From contig CALGGQ010000297.1 in assembly GCA_937915775.1 (NCBI GenBank), positions 1-6,586 of the forward strand: a stretch of DNA of 6,586 nucleotides, in the 5' to 3' direction. The translations under genes and the position numbers were made by a program. Each line of letters starts with the position of its first letter. The first letter of the stretch is position 1. This stretch comes from an uncultured Clostridia bacterium (GTDB lineage: Bacteria; Bacillota; Clostridia; Oscillospirales; Acutalibacteraceae). This document shows, piece by piece, positions 1 to 6,373 of this stretch. The notes under the pieces were generated by a model, which was not told the DNA's origin, searched no databases, and worked only from the letters and a program-made list of their open reading frames with translations.

Positions 1-258
1 GCAGATTTCCTCCTTGCCGTCCACGGTGATGGTGCCCTCAAATTCGTGCAGCCAGCGCAGCGTTTTTGCCTGTTTTCCGGTCTTTTTCAGATAATAGGAG
101 GCGGTTTTCTGCGCCCGACCGAGCGGAGAGCAATAGACCGCGGCAAACTCCGTTTCTGCAAGGCGCTCGGCAAGCAGCTGCGCCTCGCGTTTGCCCTTTT
201 CGGTAATGCTGTCATACGCATAATCCGGGTCGGCATGGCGGACAATCCACAGCTCCAT
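1..258 (-). CDS. histidine phosphatase family protein (phosphoglycerate-mutase-like), partial
   Basis: The first 86 codons are present; the rest lies beyond the left edge. The protein opens with MELWIVRHADPDY, where Arg7-His8 is the RH(G/A) signature and His8 is the expected phospho-accepting nucleophile. ITEKGKREAQLLAERL (18-33) is the usual helix after it. CSPLGRAQKTA (43-53) is the second family signature, with Arg48 a phosphate-pocket residue. LHEFEG (70-75) probably carries the acid/base Glu. In this superfamily such proteins remove or transfer phosphate on small metabolites or phosphoproteins; the substrate cannot be read from this half. No signal peptide is visible, so it is likely cytoplasmic. 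The ATG (256-258) overlaps the TAA of the upstream hydrolase by one base (TAATG), and there is no promoter between them, so it is co-transcribed and probably translationally coupled with that gene. The family assignment is firm; the exact activity (sugar-phosphatase, cofactor-independent mutase-like, alpha-ribazole phosphatase-like) is open. Confidence 0.9.
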   Translation of the reverse strand, partial: MELWIVRHADPDYAYDSITEKGKREAQLLAERLAETEFAAVYCSPLGRAQKTASYYLKKTGKQAKTLRWLHEFEGTITVDGKEEIC

Positions 259-1613
259 TAAAATTCTTCCTCAGCCAGCGCCGAATTCGCCATTAGCTGC
301 TCCTCGCTCATGGACAGCAGATACGCCGCATAGGTGGCAGGCATATGGCTTTCGCTGAAATGCGTTTTCATCAGGCGGTTGCCTGTGACGGAGCCGATAC
401 CTTCCTTGAATACGAAGAACGCAGAGGTGATGCGGTATGCCGGGCTGGTGCCGACGTAGTCCACCGAGCTTTCAATCAGCAGCTTCATCGCTCTGTCAAC
501 CGCCGCCTTTTCCTCCTCGGTGTCACCGCCGGCAACGTAAGCGCACAACGTATCGCGGAAGTATTCATACGGCGTCACCTGCTTAAAGCATTCCTTGAGC
601 GGCTTTTCATACAAATCGTCAATCGTCTGCAGCTCCTTGGCAAGCGCACCGATAACCTTCTGCACCGCCTTGTTGCCGCGGCGGAACGGATGGTAGGTAT
701 TCATGCCGAAAATCTCGAAGAAATACGGCTGCATAAAGCCCTTTTCCTCGGTATAGTGACGGGTGCTCTTGTTATCATCGCCGAGCAGCTTGAAAATCGT
801 GCCGTACTTGCCGAAGCCGCAGGCTTCCGGCAGACAGACGGTGACGAAATCCTCGGGCGATACAAAGTTGAAAATACGCTTGTAGTCGTCCAGAATTTCC
901 ACCTTGTCAAGCAGCACACCGTTCGGAGTGGCATAACAGTAGGCAAAAATATTCTTCGGCTCCAGCGGCAGATTCTCAAAGCCGCCGTTTTTTATCAGCT
1001 TGGCAGCCAGCAGATTAGCGGTTGCCGCACCGCGGCTGTGACCGATGATAATGAGCTTTCTCTCTTTATCGGAGGGGTATGTATCAATATATCTTGTCAG
1101 CTCGCCGTACACATATTCTCTCGCATCGGCAAAGCCGAGGTGGACGATGCCTCTCTCCTCCTCGCCGGCATAGCCCTTGCCGTCGTTGCACACACGCTCG
1201 ACACCGTACGGGTCAAAGTTCGAAAACCACTGCTTCATATACGAGCCGATAAAACCGGTGAAAATGATATTATACGTCTTATCCTCCAGCGGCACGTCGC
1301 GGTTCGCGACAAAATATACCACCTCGTCACGCTTGGCAACGGCATTCATCCAGATATCCTTGAAGCCTAAATCCTTCAGCGCCTGATACAGATTCGGCTT
1401 CCACAGCTCATGACCGGAGATATTCTCCTCATCCGGCACCTGGTTGTCATAGCCGATGACCACCATCTGCGCCAGAAAACGCGCCATCTGATGATTATAA
1501 ACTGCCGAATCCTCTGCCAGCCAATCAAAGTCATAATAGATTCTCGTCGTACCGACCACATCGTCGTACGACACCTTGGCATCATAAATACCGCTGAGCT
1601 TTTCCTTTGCCAT
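258..1613 (-). CDS. lipase_3-like alpha/beta hydrolase, paralog A
   Basis: A 451-aa protein. KLIIIGHSRGAATANLLAAK holds the nucleophile elbow GHSRG (191-195), with Ser193 as catalytic Ser. The preceding GIVHLGFADAREY (155-167) matches the 'H-x-GF' block typical of class 3 (Lipase_3) hydrolases. SPEDFVTVCLP (252-262) followed by GFGKYG gives Asp255 as the likely catalytic acid. The His is either H308 (YHPF) or, more likely, H423 (SESHMPATYAAYL), which fits the C-terminal 'H..xxY' pattern of the family. There is no signal peptide or membrane segment, so the protein is probably cytoplasmic. The family cleaves ester bonds in lipids or other acyl esters; the substrate is unknown. It shares extended blocks with the adjacent 446-aa gene (QWFSNFDP at 128-135; YEYF.DTLCAY at 349-359), so the two arose by tandem duplication. 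The ATG is chosen because AGGAGG lies 8 bases upstream. It has its own promoter and shares its mRNA with the downstream histidine phosphatase. Confidence 0.85.
   Translation of the reverse strand: MAKEKLSGIYDAKVSYDDVVGTTRIYYDFDWLAEDSAVYNHQMARFLAQMVVIGYDNQVPDEENISGHELWKPNLYQALKDLGFKDIWMNAVAKRDEVVYFVANRDVPLEDKTYNIIFTGFIGSYMKQWFSNFDPYGVERVCNDGKGYAGEEERGIVHLGFADAREYVYGELTRYIDTYPSDKERKLIIIGHSRGAATANLLAAKLIKNGGFENLPLEPKNIFAYCYATPNGVLLDKVEILDDYKRIFNFVSPEDFVTVCLPEACGFGKYGTIFKLLGDDNKSTRHYTEEKGFMQPYFFEIFGMNTYHPFRRGNKAVQKVIGALAKELQTIDDLYEKPLKECFKQVTPYEYFRDTLCAYVAGGDTEEEKAAVDRAMKLLIESSVDYVGTSPAYRITSAFFVFKEGIGSVTGNRLMKTHFSESHMPATYAAYLLSMSEEQLMANSALAEEEF
266..272 (-). promoter_or_regulatory. ribosome binding site inside the end of the hydrolase gene
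   Basis: The minus strand reads GAGGAAG seven bases before the phosphatase ATG. These bases are also the Glu-Glu codons near the C-terminus of hydrolase paralog A (…AEEEF), so the site lies inside the coding sequence of the preceding gene. Together with the TAATG overlap this supports coupled translation. Confidence 0.7.
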
Positions 1614-1621
1614 TTGCAGCG

Positions 1622-1627
1622 CCTCCT
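1622..1627 (-). promoter_or_regulatory. ribosome binding site of hydrolase paralog A
   Basis: A consensus AGGAGG on the minus strand sits 8 bases before the ATG at 1613 and fixes that start. Confidence 0.85.
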
Positions 1628-1646
1628 GTAAAAATTATTTCAATCT

Positions 1647-1675
1647 ATCATAGCACAAAAAACAAAAATTGACAA
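1647..1675 (-). promoter_or_regulatory. sigma-A-type promoter of hydrolase paralog A
   Basis: On the minus strand TTGTCA (1670-1675, 5/6 to consensus) is followed after exactly 17 bases by TATGAT (1647-1652, 5/6). The predicted transcript would start near 1640, giving a leader of about 27 bases that includes the AGGAGG site. It is the best promoter match in the window. The -35 box is one arm of a palindrome (1670-1685), so repression or activation at this site is possible. Confidence 0.75.
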
Positions 1676-1697
1676 TATTTTGTCATTGTATTTTTGT
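1662..1697. repeat. nested inverted repeat overlapping the -35 box
   Basis: An inner perfect palindrome TGACAA-TATT-TTGTCA (1670-1685) is flanked by a second complementary pair, ACAAAAAT (1662-1669) and ATTTTTGT (1690-1697). Four extra bases (1686-1689) lie on one side. The inner palindrome contains the -35 hexamer of the paralog A promoter. This is the geometry of an operator for a dimeric regulator, but AT-rich DNA gives such matches easily and no regulator is visible nearby. Confidence 0.4.
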
Positions 1698-1726
1698 AAA
1701 AATAAAGAGCAGGCGCCCTGCTCTTT
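1698..1726 (-). terminator. intrinsic terminator of hydrolase paralog B
   Basis: A perfect 10-bp stem (1704-1713 with 1717-1726, AAAGAGCAGG/CCTGCTCTTT) with a 3-base loop starts 10 bases past the TAA of paralog B. On the minus strand it is followed by ATTTTT. It separates paralog B transcription from the paralog A promoter immediately downstream. Confidence 0.85.
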
Positions 1727-1735
1727 CATTTTGCA

Positions 1736-3076
1736 TTATTTTGAGGAGTTTTCCATCAGCTGTGCTTCCGTCATCGACATCAGGTACGCCGTATAGGTAT
1801 CGGGACGGTGGCTGTCGCTGAAATAGGTCGCGCCAATTTTGTTGCCTGTCGCGCCGCCGAGCCCCTCCTGGAACACGAAGAACTGCGAAATCTTGCGCAG
1901 CTTTCTCGATGTGCCGAGCAGGTCAATCGCGCTGAACAGCAGCATATACATCGCCTTGTTGGCTGCCGCCTGCTCCTCCTCCGTGGCGCCGCCTGCAATG
2001 TACGCGCACAGGGTATCCTTGAAATACTCATAAACCGTAACGGATTTGAAGCACTCGCGCATCTTGATGCGATAGAAGCTGTCAAAGTCAGTGACCGTGT
2101 TTGCCATCACCAACGTGACGTTCTGCGCCGTGAGGTTGCCCTTTTTATACGGGTGGAAATCACGGTCTCTCACAAAAACGGTGAAATACTGCTGCATCTC
2201 CTGCTTCAAATCGGCATACTGCTTCGGGCTGAGGTTATCCGTGCCGAGCAGGTTGAAGATTCTGCCATACTTGCCGAAGCCGTTCTTCGCCGGGAACACC
2301 ATCGTCACAAAATCCTCGGGGTTGAGAATGTTGATAATGCGGTCGTAGTCCGGATTCGCGTCAATCGCGCTGACGGCAATCGGATTCGGCGTGGCAAGAC
2401 AGTAGACGAAGATGTTTTCATTTTTCAGCGGATGCGTGCCGAAACCGTGCGTCTGGTTAAAGAGCTTGGCTGCCAGCAGGTTCGCTGCCGCAGCGCCGCG
2501 GCTGTGGCCCATAATCAGGATTTTCGTTTCATATTCGCTCGAGTATTTATCCATATACGCGGTGAGCTGCTGATACATATAATCTCTCGCGTCCGCAAAA
2601 CCGAGGTGAACAATCCCCTTTTCCGCGTCGCCTGCATAGCCGGCGCCGCCGTTTGCCTCTCTGTCCACACCGTTGGGGTCAAAATTGGAGAACCACTGGC
2701 GCTTATAGGAGCCCATAAAGCCGGTGAACACGAAATTGTAGGTACCGCTTGCTAAGGCAATTTCCTTGCGCGCGATGAAATAACTCATCTCGTCGCGCTG
2801 ACCGCAGCCGTTGATTTCCACATCCGTGAAATCCAGCCCGCGCAGCATCCGCTCCAGCGCCGGAATTTTGTTGTAAAAGCCTGTCGGCATCAGTTCCTCT
2901 GTCGGAATCGGCGTGTCATAGCCGACGATCGCCATCGTGCTGCAGAAAATCGCCAAATCATAATTGAATTCCTTGGAATCGCGGTCAAGCCAGCCGTAAT
3001 CAAGCGTGATTTCCGCCGTTCCTTCAATGCCTTCATCAATGTAATCCGTCGTGAAAGTGCGTCTTAAATCCTCCAT
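1736..3076 (-). CDS. lipase_3-like alpha/beta hydrolase, paralog B
   Basis: A 446-aa protein, paralog of the next gene downstream. Counting from the ATG, GHSRG at 190-194 gives catalytic Ser192, NPEDF (252-256) gives Asp255, and SDSHRPDTYTAYL contains His423; His308 (FHPY) is the alternative. GIVHLGFADARDY, QWFSNFDPNGVDR and YEYFKDTLCAYIAGG match paralog A almost word for word, while the N-terminal 50 residues and the 285-345 region diverge. No signal peptide is seen, so a cytoplasmic esterase or lipase is inferred with unknown substrate. Start choice: a TTG at 3079 is in frame, but the ATG at 3076 lies 8 bases after AGGGGAG and is preferred. The gene has its own promoter and terminator and is apparently monocistronic, unlike paralog A, which is coupled to a phosphatase. 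The C-terminus stops at NSSK, seven residues before the ALAEEEF tail of paralog A. Family confident; role not. Confidence 0.85.
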   Translation of the reverse strand: MEDLRRTFTTDYIDEGIEGTAEITLDYGWLDRDSKEFNYDLAIFCSTMAIVGYDTPIPTEELMPTGFYNKIPALERMLRGLDFTDVEINGCGQRDEMSYFIARKEIALASGTYNFVFTGFMGSYKRQWFSNFDPNGVDREANGGAGYAGDAEKGIVHLGFADARDYMYQQLTAYMDKYSSEYETKILIMGHSRGAAAANLLAAKLFNQTHGFGTHPLKNENIFVYCLATPNPIAVSAIDANPDYDRIINILNPEDFVTMVFPAKNGFGKYGRIFNLLGTDNLSPKQYADLKQEMQQYFTVFVRDRDFHPYKKGNLTAQNVTLVMANTVTDFDSFYRIKMRECFKSVTVYEYFKDTLCAYIAGGATEEEQAAANKAMYMLLFSAIDLLGTSRKLRKISQFFVFQEGLGGATGNKIGATYFSDSHRPDTYTAYLMSMTEAQLMENSSK

Positions 3077-3084
3077 CAATCTTA

Positions 3085-3091
3085 CTCCCCT
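3085..3091 (-). promoter_or_regulatory. ribosome binding site of hydrolase paralog B
   Basis: AGGGGAG on the minus strand is 8 bases before ATG 3076 and only 5 before TTG 3079. The spacing favours the ATG. Confidence 0.7.
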
Positions 3092-3109
3092 TTTATTGAA
3101 TATATTTGT

Positions 3110-3138
3110 ATCATATCATATATTGGCAAAAAGTACAA
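3110..3138 (-). promoter_or_regulatory. promoter of hydrolase paralog B (extended -10)
   Basis: The minus strand has TGATATGAT (-10 TATGAT at 3110-3115 with a TGN extension). TTGTAC (3133-3138), 17 bases upstream, is a weak -35 with only 3/6 matches. A second TATGAT overlaps five bases upstream. The predicted leader is about 27 bases, the same as for paralog A. TTGCCA (5/6) closer in would need a 19-base spacer to TATATT and is a less likely alternative. Confidence 0.55.
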
Positions 3139-3172
3139 GAAAAAAGAAAACCTCCCGAGAAATCCCGGGAGG
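3139..3172 (-). terminator. intrinsic terminator of the subtilase gene
   Basis: On the minus strand CCTCCCGGGA pairs with TCTCGGGAGG (10 bp including one G-U) and is followed by TTTTCTTTTTTC. It lies about 20 bases after the subtilase stop codon, and a second hairpin (3174-3191) precedes it. Confidence 0.9.
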
Positions 3173-3173
3173 C

Positions 3174-3191
3174 GGAGCAGCGAGCTGCTCC
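3174..3191 (-). terminator. accessory hairpin at the subtilase stop codon
   Basis: GGAGCAG-CGAG-CTGCTCC forms a 7- to 8-bp GC-rich stem whose first base is the last base of the TAG stop. It has no T-tract of its own, so it probably aids termination or protects the 3' end together with the adjacent terminator hairpin. Confidence 0.45.
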
Positions 3192-6100
3192 TATGCTCTT
3201 TTCATGACATATGCTAAATCCTTGGCATTCACAATGCCGTCGCCGTTGCGGTCAAGGAGCGGGAAATCGCGACGGTTCAGATGCTCTGAAAACCTGACGC
3301 GGTAATACTCGTTGCAGTTCGGACAGTGAAAGACAACAATCGTATCATTTTCAACGGAAACGTAGTAAACCATTTGCCAGTCGTGCTCGCAATCGTTTTC
3401 GGGTTCCAATTCGTTTTCTCCTGCTGTCAGCGGTGCAGAACGGAAAATCATTCCGTCAATATCCACGCAGCCGCACAGTTCCTTTTCGCCGATTACTTGG
3501 AAATAAGTGACGCCGTCCTTTTCAAGCGGACGACCAATGGTCGTCCCTACGATTGTACCCTCGCCGTAATACGCAATCTCGCTTGCATACTGCTCAATAT
3601 TATCAATATTTCTCCATCCGAATTCAAAGACGGTATTTCCGCTTTCGTCAGTATGCGAGCCGATGGCGTCCACCATCGTATCACTGTCAATTTGCTGCCA
3701 GCCCTTTTCCGTACATATCCGGGAAACAGAACTGCCTGAGGGAGTATAAAACGTATAGGAAAACGCCGCTATCGTCGTATCACTTAATCGGCTGTTGTTT
3801 TTAACATTTGTGGGCTCGCCCATTGTATAAATGCTGACGGGATTACCGGAGGACGTAGCGGCGTTCTGACGGTCAGTATGAAATGAGCCAACATCAAATT
3901 CCTGCAGCATCGGTGCAAACACCGTTTGCAAATTGCTTTTGTCAAACACAGCGTTTTCTATTGTAATGACGGAAGGCAGATAGGCTGTCTCCAGTGATGC
4001 ACATTCCGAAAACGCGCTGTTCCTGATCGTCTGAACGTTATGAAGGCGCACAAATGACAGCGGCGTATTATAAAGCGAGAACATACCCAGTTCCGTCAGA
4101 TTATTATTATCCATATACTGCAACTGCGTGGAAGCAAGCGCGTACTGCGGCAAAGCGCCGCTGTAATTGCCGATGTTAAGAGAATCAACTGTTACAGGAC
4201 AGTGATTAAACTGATGCCCGCCGAGCGCCAGTTCCTCTAATTGAGGCATATAAATACGTGTTAACGCTTCGCAGTTTTCAAAGGCATCTCTGCCGACGTA
4301 GGTTACGTTCGGAAAATCAGCCGCTGTCATGTGTTGGCAGCTGTAAAAAACAGATTCTCCGATTCTTTCTATATTTGGCAGGTAAACCTCCTTTAAATAA
4401 TCGCAGGAGTGGAACACCCAGTCGGATAGTGCCGTTAAATGCGTATTATAAACTTCGGTGATATTGGTCTCCATAAAGGCGTAGGAGTCCAGCGATATGA
4501 CGTCGGTTAAGTTAATTTCCTCCAGATAATTCGCCCTTGAAAAAGCACCGGTTTCAATCGTTTGCAGGCAATCGGCAATGACTTTTTTCAGTTTTCCGTT
4601 ATACATAAATGCATACTTTCCGATAAAGGTACAGGTTTCCGGAAGAGAAATGGATACTAAAAAATCCTCCTCCGTGCTCGTCGTATCAATGGATTGCCTG
4701 AAAACGCTATCACCGATACCGCGCACCGTAATACCGTCCACCGTGTCAGGAACAGCAAGATACGGCTGATTGCCGTGATAGGCAGTTATGACGCCGTTTT
4801 CGTCAATTTCGAACTGATTATCGGTATAAGAAATATAGTAATAGGCTGTTGCCGTTCCGCCTTTTACGCCGTCGGCATTTTTCGAATAGGCTCTGATAAA
4901 CGAGGTTTCTTCCATCACAATTTCACCGTCATATTGCGTTTCCGGTACAAGAACGACCTGTACATCGCCGTAATAGTAATGCGCGTATCCGTAAACCGTG
5001 TAATAGATATCTGTATTTTCCGTGGGACAGGTCATCGTCAAGCGTACTTCATCGTTATAATTGCCACTCATAACACTGAATATCGGTGCCTGCGGACGTT
5101 CTCTGTCCGTAACGCTAACGGTAAGCAACTTGGCGCGCGGCACCTTGCTGTTGCCGATAGTGCGTCCGTACCGCATCAAGAAATCACAGACTTCCTGACA
5201 GGTGTAATCAGGATGCACGCTCAGCGCCATAGCCGATGCGGCGGCAGCGAAAGGCGCCGCCATTGAGGTGCCGCTGGCAGAGCGGTATTTATTATCGAGC
5301 CAGCAGCTGTTAATGCTCTTTCCCGGCGCCAGCAAATCCACTGTACTGCCGTAATTGCTGAAACCGCAAAGCTCTTCATACTGATTGACAGCGCCGACAG
5401 TAATGGCTGCTTCCACATTCGCGGGATGATAGCCTGCAGCGTCAATGCCGTCGTTACCTGCGGAAATACAAACGGTAATACCTTGTTGAATGGCATCCTC
5501 AATCAGAAGCCTGTGGATATTTTCTCCTTCTGCGTCCTGATGTCCAAGACTGAGATTTAGGACGTTTACGCCGTCCTGCATTGCCTGAATGATGGCAGCG
5601 CCAACACTGCTTGTGGAACCTCTTCCGTTATTATTCAGGCATTTATAGCTGCGAATTTTCACATTAGGCGTGGTGTTATCTGCGATAATTCCTGCCACAT
5701 GGGTACCGTGACCGTTGTCGTCCTCCTCGGAATTTTCCGTACCGCTGTCGCTGTAATTCACACCGGTACGAATGATTCTGTCCGCTAAAAACGAATGGTC
5801 GGTATCCACGCCGGAATCAATAATGCCAACTGTCATAGTCGGTAACTGATTGACACTGTCCCCAAGCTGTTCAATATAATCGTCAACCCCAATCATATCA
5901 CTGCCCCATGACAGATGCGAGGAAGCAGATGCCGCGCTGCTGGTTTCATATGCCGCTGTATCGGTTTCGCAAAAGTATACTTCACTGTCAGCCTCGGCAA
6001 TCTCGACCGTTGGCAGTTGCTGATAATAAGCAAGCGCCTTTTGGGCACTGACCGGATTGTCAAACTGCAAAAAGTGCAAATCTGCAAAGCCCTCAGCGCA

Positions 6101-6316
6101 CGCAACGCTGTCAAGCAGCGGCACCTCATAAGCAGACTTTATCATAATCATTTCCGATGCAGGTCTGTCAATATAGGCGCGGTGTATCTCCTCATAAGCG
6201 CTGACAAATGCCTGCGCTGTGGTTGCTTTTGCCCGGTGCAGACTGCCTGCCGCAACCGGCACAAAGCCGAGCATCAGAACTGTGCTTAATAATATGGCAA
6301 GAAGCCTTTTCTTCAT
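3191..6316 (-). CDS. secreted subtilisin-family (S8) serine protease with CHB_HEX-like domain, BspA-type LRRs and half dockerin
   Basis: A 1041-aa protein counted from ATG 6316. Residues 1-31 are a signal peptide (MKKRLLAILLSTVLMLGF…, likely cut after AKA, 29-31). Residues ~32-135 look like a propeptide, ending in an I9-like LPTVEIAEADSEVY. The S8 domain (~155-400) has the full triad: Asp167 in IIDSGVDTDH, His203 in NGHGTHVAGI, Ser351 in SGTSMAAP, with oxyanion Asn288 in SAGNDG, so it should be active. Residues ~410-496 (SGNYNDEVRLTMTC…IYYTVYG…FIRAYSK) resemble the CHB_HEX_C beta-sandwich. From ~500 to ~875 BspA-like LRR_5 repeats follow, with units such as 'L..V.LP….IG..AF..C'. Residues ~885-970 are unrecognised. 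The tail has a CxH…CPNC cluster (976-1001) and one dockerin-like motif DRNGDGIVNAKD (1022-1033). It is exported and probably cell-surface or cellulosome-like associated, degrading extracellular protein. An in-frame GTG at 6325 is possible, but GGGTGATAAGG before the ATG and the MKKR start favour 6316. Confidence 0.93.
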   Translation of the reverse strand: MKKRLLAILLSTVLMLGFVPVAAGSLHRAKATTAQAFVSAYEEIHRAYIDRPASEMIMIKSAYEVPLLDSVACAEGFADLHFLQFDNPVSAQKALAYYQQLPTVEIAEADSEVYFCETDTAAYETSSAASASSHLSWGSDMIGVDDYIEQLGDSVNQLPTMTVGIIDSGVDTDHSFLADRIIRTGVNYSDSGTENSEEDDNGHGTHVAGIIADNTTPNVKIRSYKCLNNNGRGSTSSVGAAIIQAMQDGVNVLNLSLGHQDAEGENIHRLLIEDAIQQGITVCISAGNDGIDAAGYHPANVEAAITVGAVNQYEELCGFSNYGSTVDLLAPGKSINSCWLDNKYRSASGTSMAAPFAAAASAMALSVHPDYTCQEVCDFLMRYGRTIGNSKVPRAKLLTVSVTDRERPQAPIFSVMSGNYNDEVRLTMTCPTENTDIYYTVYGYAHYYYGDVQVVLVPETQYDGEIVMEETSFIRAYSKNADGVKGGTATAYYYISYTDNQFEIDENGVITAYHGNQPYLAVPDTVDGITVRGIGDSVFRQSIDTTSTEEDFLVSISLPETCTFIGKYAFMYNGKLKKVIADCLQTIETGAFSRANYLEEINLTDVISLDSYAFMETNITEVYNTHLTALSDWVFHSCDYLKEVYLPNIERIGESVFYSCQHMTAADFPNVTYVGRDAFENCEALTRIYMPQLEELALGGHQFNHCPVTVDSLNIGNYSGALPQYALASTQLQYMDNNNLTELGMFSLYNTPLSFVRLHNVQTIRNSAFSECASLETAYLPSVITIENAVFDKSNLQTVFAPMLQEFDVGSFHTDRQNAATSSGNPVSIYTMGEPTNVKNNSRLSDTTIAAFSYTFYTPSGSSVSRICTEKGWQQIDSDTMVDAIGSHTDESGNTVFEFGWRNIDNIEQYASEIAYYGEGTIVGTTIGRPLEKDGVTYFQVIGEKELCGCVDIDGMIFRSAPLTAGENELEPENDCEHDWQMVYYVSVENDTIVVFHCPNCNEYYRVRFSEHLNRRDFPLLDRNGDGIVNAKDLAYVMKRA

Positions 6317-6327
6317 CCTTATCACCC
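6317..6327 (-). promoter_or_regulatory. ribosome binding site of the subtilase gene
   Basis: GGGTGATAAGG directly precedes the ATG. GGTGAT matches the 3' part of the extended Shine-Dalgarno sequence (AGGAGGTGATCC), which places the core at a normal distance from ATG 6316. The alternative GTG start at 6325 would lie inside this site. Confidence 0.55.
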
Positions 6328-6333
6328 AGGCAC

Positions 6334-6342
6334 ATCATAACA
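6334..6342 (-). promoter_or_regulatory. extended -10 promoter candidate for the subtilase gene
   Basis: The minus strand reads TGTTATGAT, a TGN plus a 5/6 -10 hexamer. A perfect TTGACA (6346-6351) lies only 6 bases upstream, far too close to act as its -35, and no good -35 is found at 16-18 bases. A start near 6327 would leave a leader of only about 11 bases. An alternative upstream promoter is TTGACG (6390-6395) with TATTTT (6365-6370) at a 19-base spacer. A weak -35 would fit dependence on an activator bound at the direct repeats upstream. Confidence 0.4.
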
Positions 6343-6373
6343 AAATGTCAAGTAAAAATCTTTCAAAATAACG

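Noticed and set aside
345..1370. Long plus-strand open frame (341 codons) antisense to paralog A
   Set aside because: It is a mirror of the well-supported minus-strand hydrolase, has no ribosome site, and encodes no recognisable motif. A similar antisense frame lies in the same place in paralog B, as expected from shared sense-strand codons.
1808..2755. Long plus-strand open frame (315 codons) antisense to paralog B
   Set aside because: Same reasoning; its resemblance to the antisense frame of paralog A follows from homology on the coding strand.
258..3076. Phospholipase or toxin-effector role for the hydrolase pair
   Set aside because: Neither protein has a secretion signal, an effector-delivery domain or an adjacent immunity gene, so this would be speculation.
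3077..3079. TTG as start of paralog B
   Set aside because: It is only 5 bases from AGGGGAG, whereas the adjacent ATG at 3076 has the better 8-base spacing.
4694..5266. Plus-strand open frame (190 codons) within the protease gene
   Set aside because: It overlaps the CHB_HEX/S8 coding region, which has clear motifs on the other strand, and has no start signals or recognisable domain.
6317..6325. GTG start for the subtilase, adding three residues
   Set aside because: The GTG lies inside the probable ribosome site and would have none of its own; MKKRLL is a typical signal-peptide start.
6346..6351. Perfect TTGACA as -35 box of the protease promoter
   Set aside because: The TATGAT box is only 6 bases downstream, and at 16-18 bases there is no -10-like hexamer, so it cannot form a normal sigma-A promoter.
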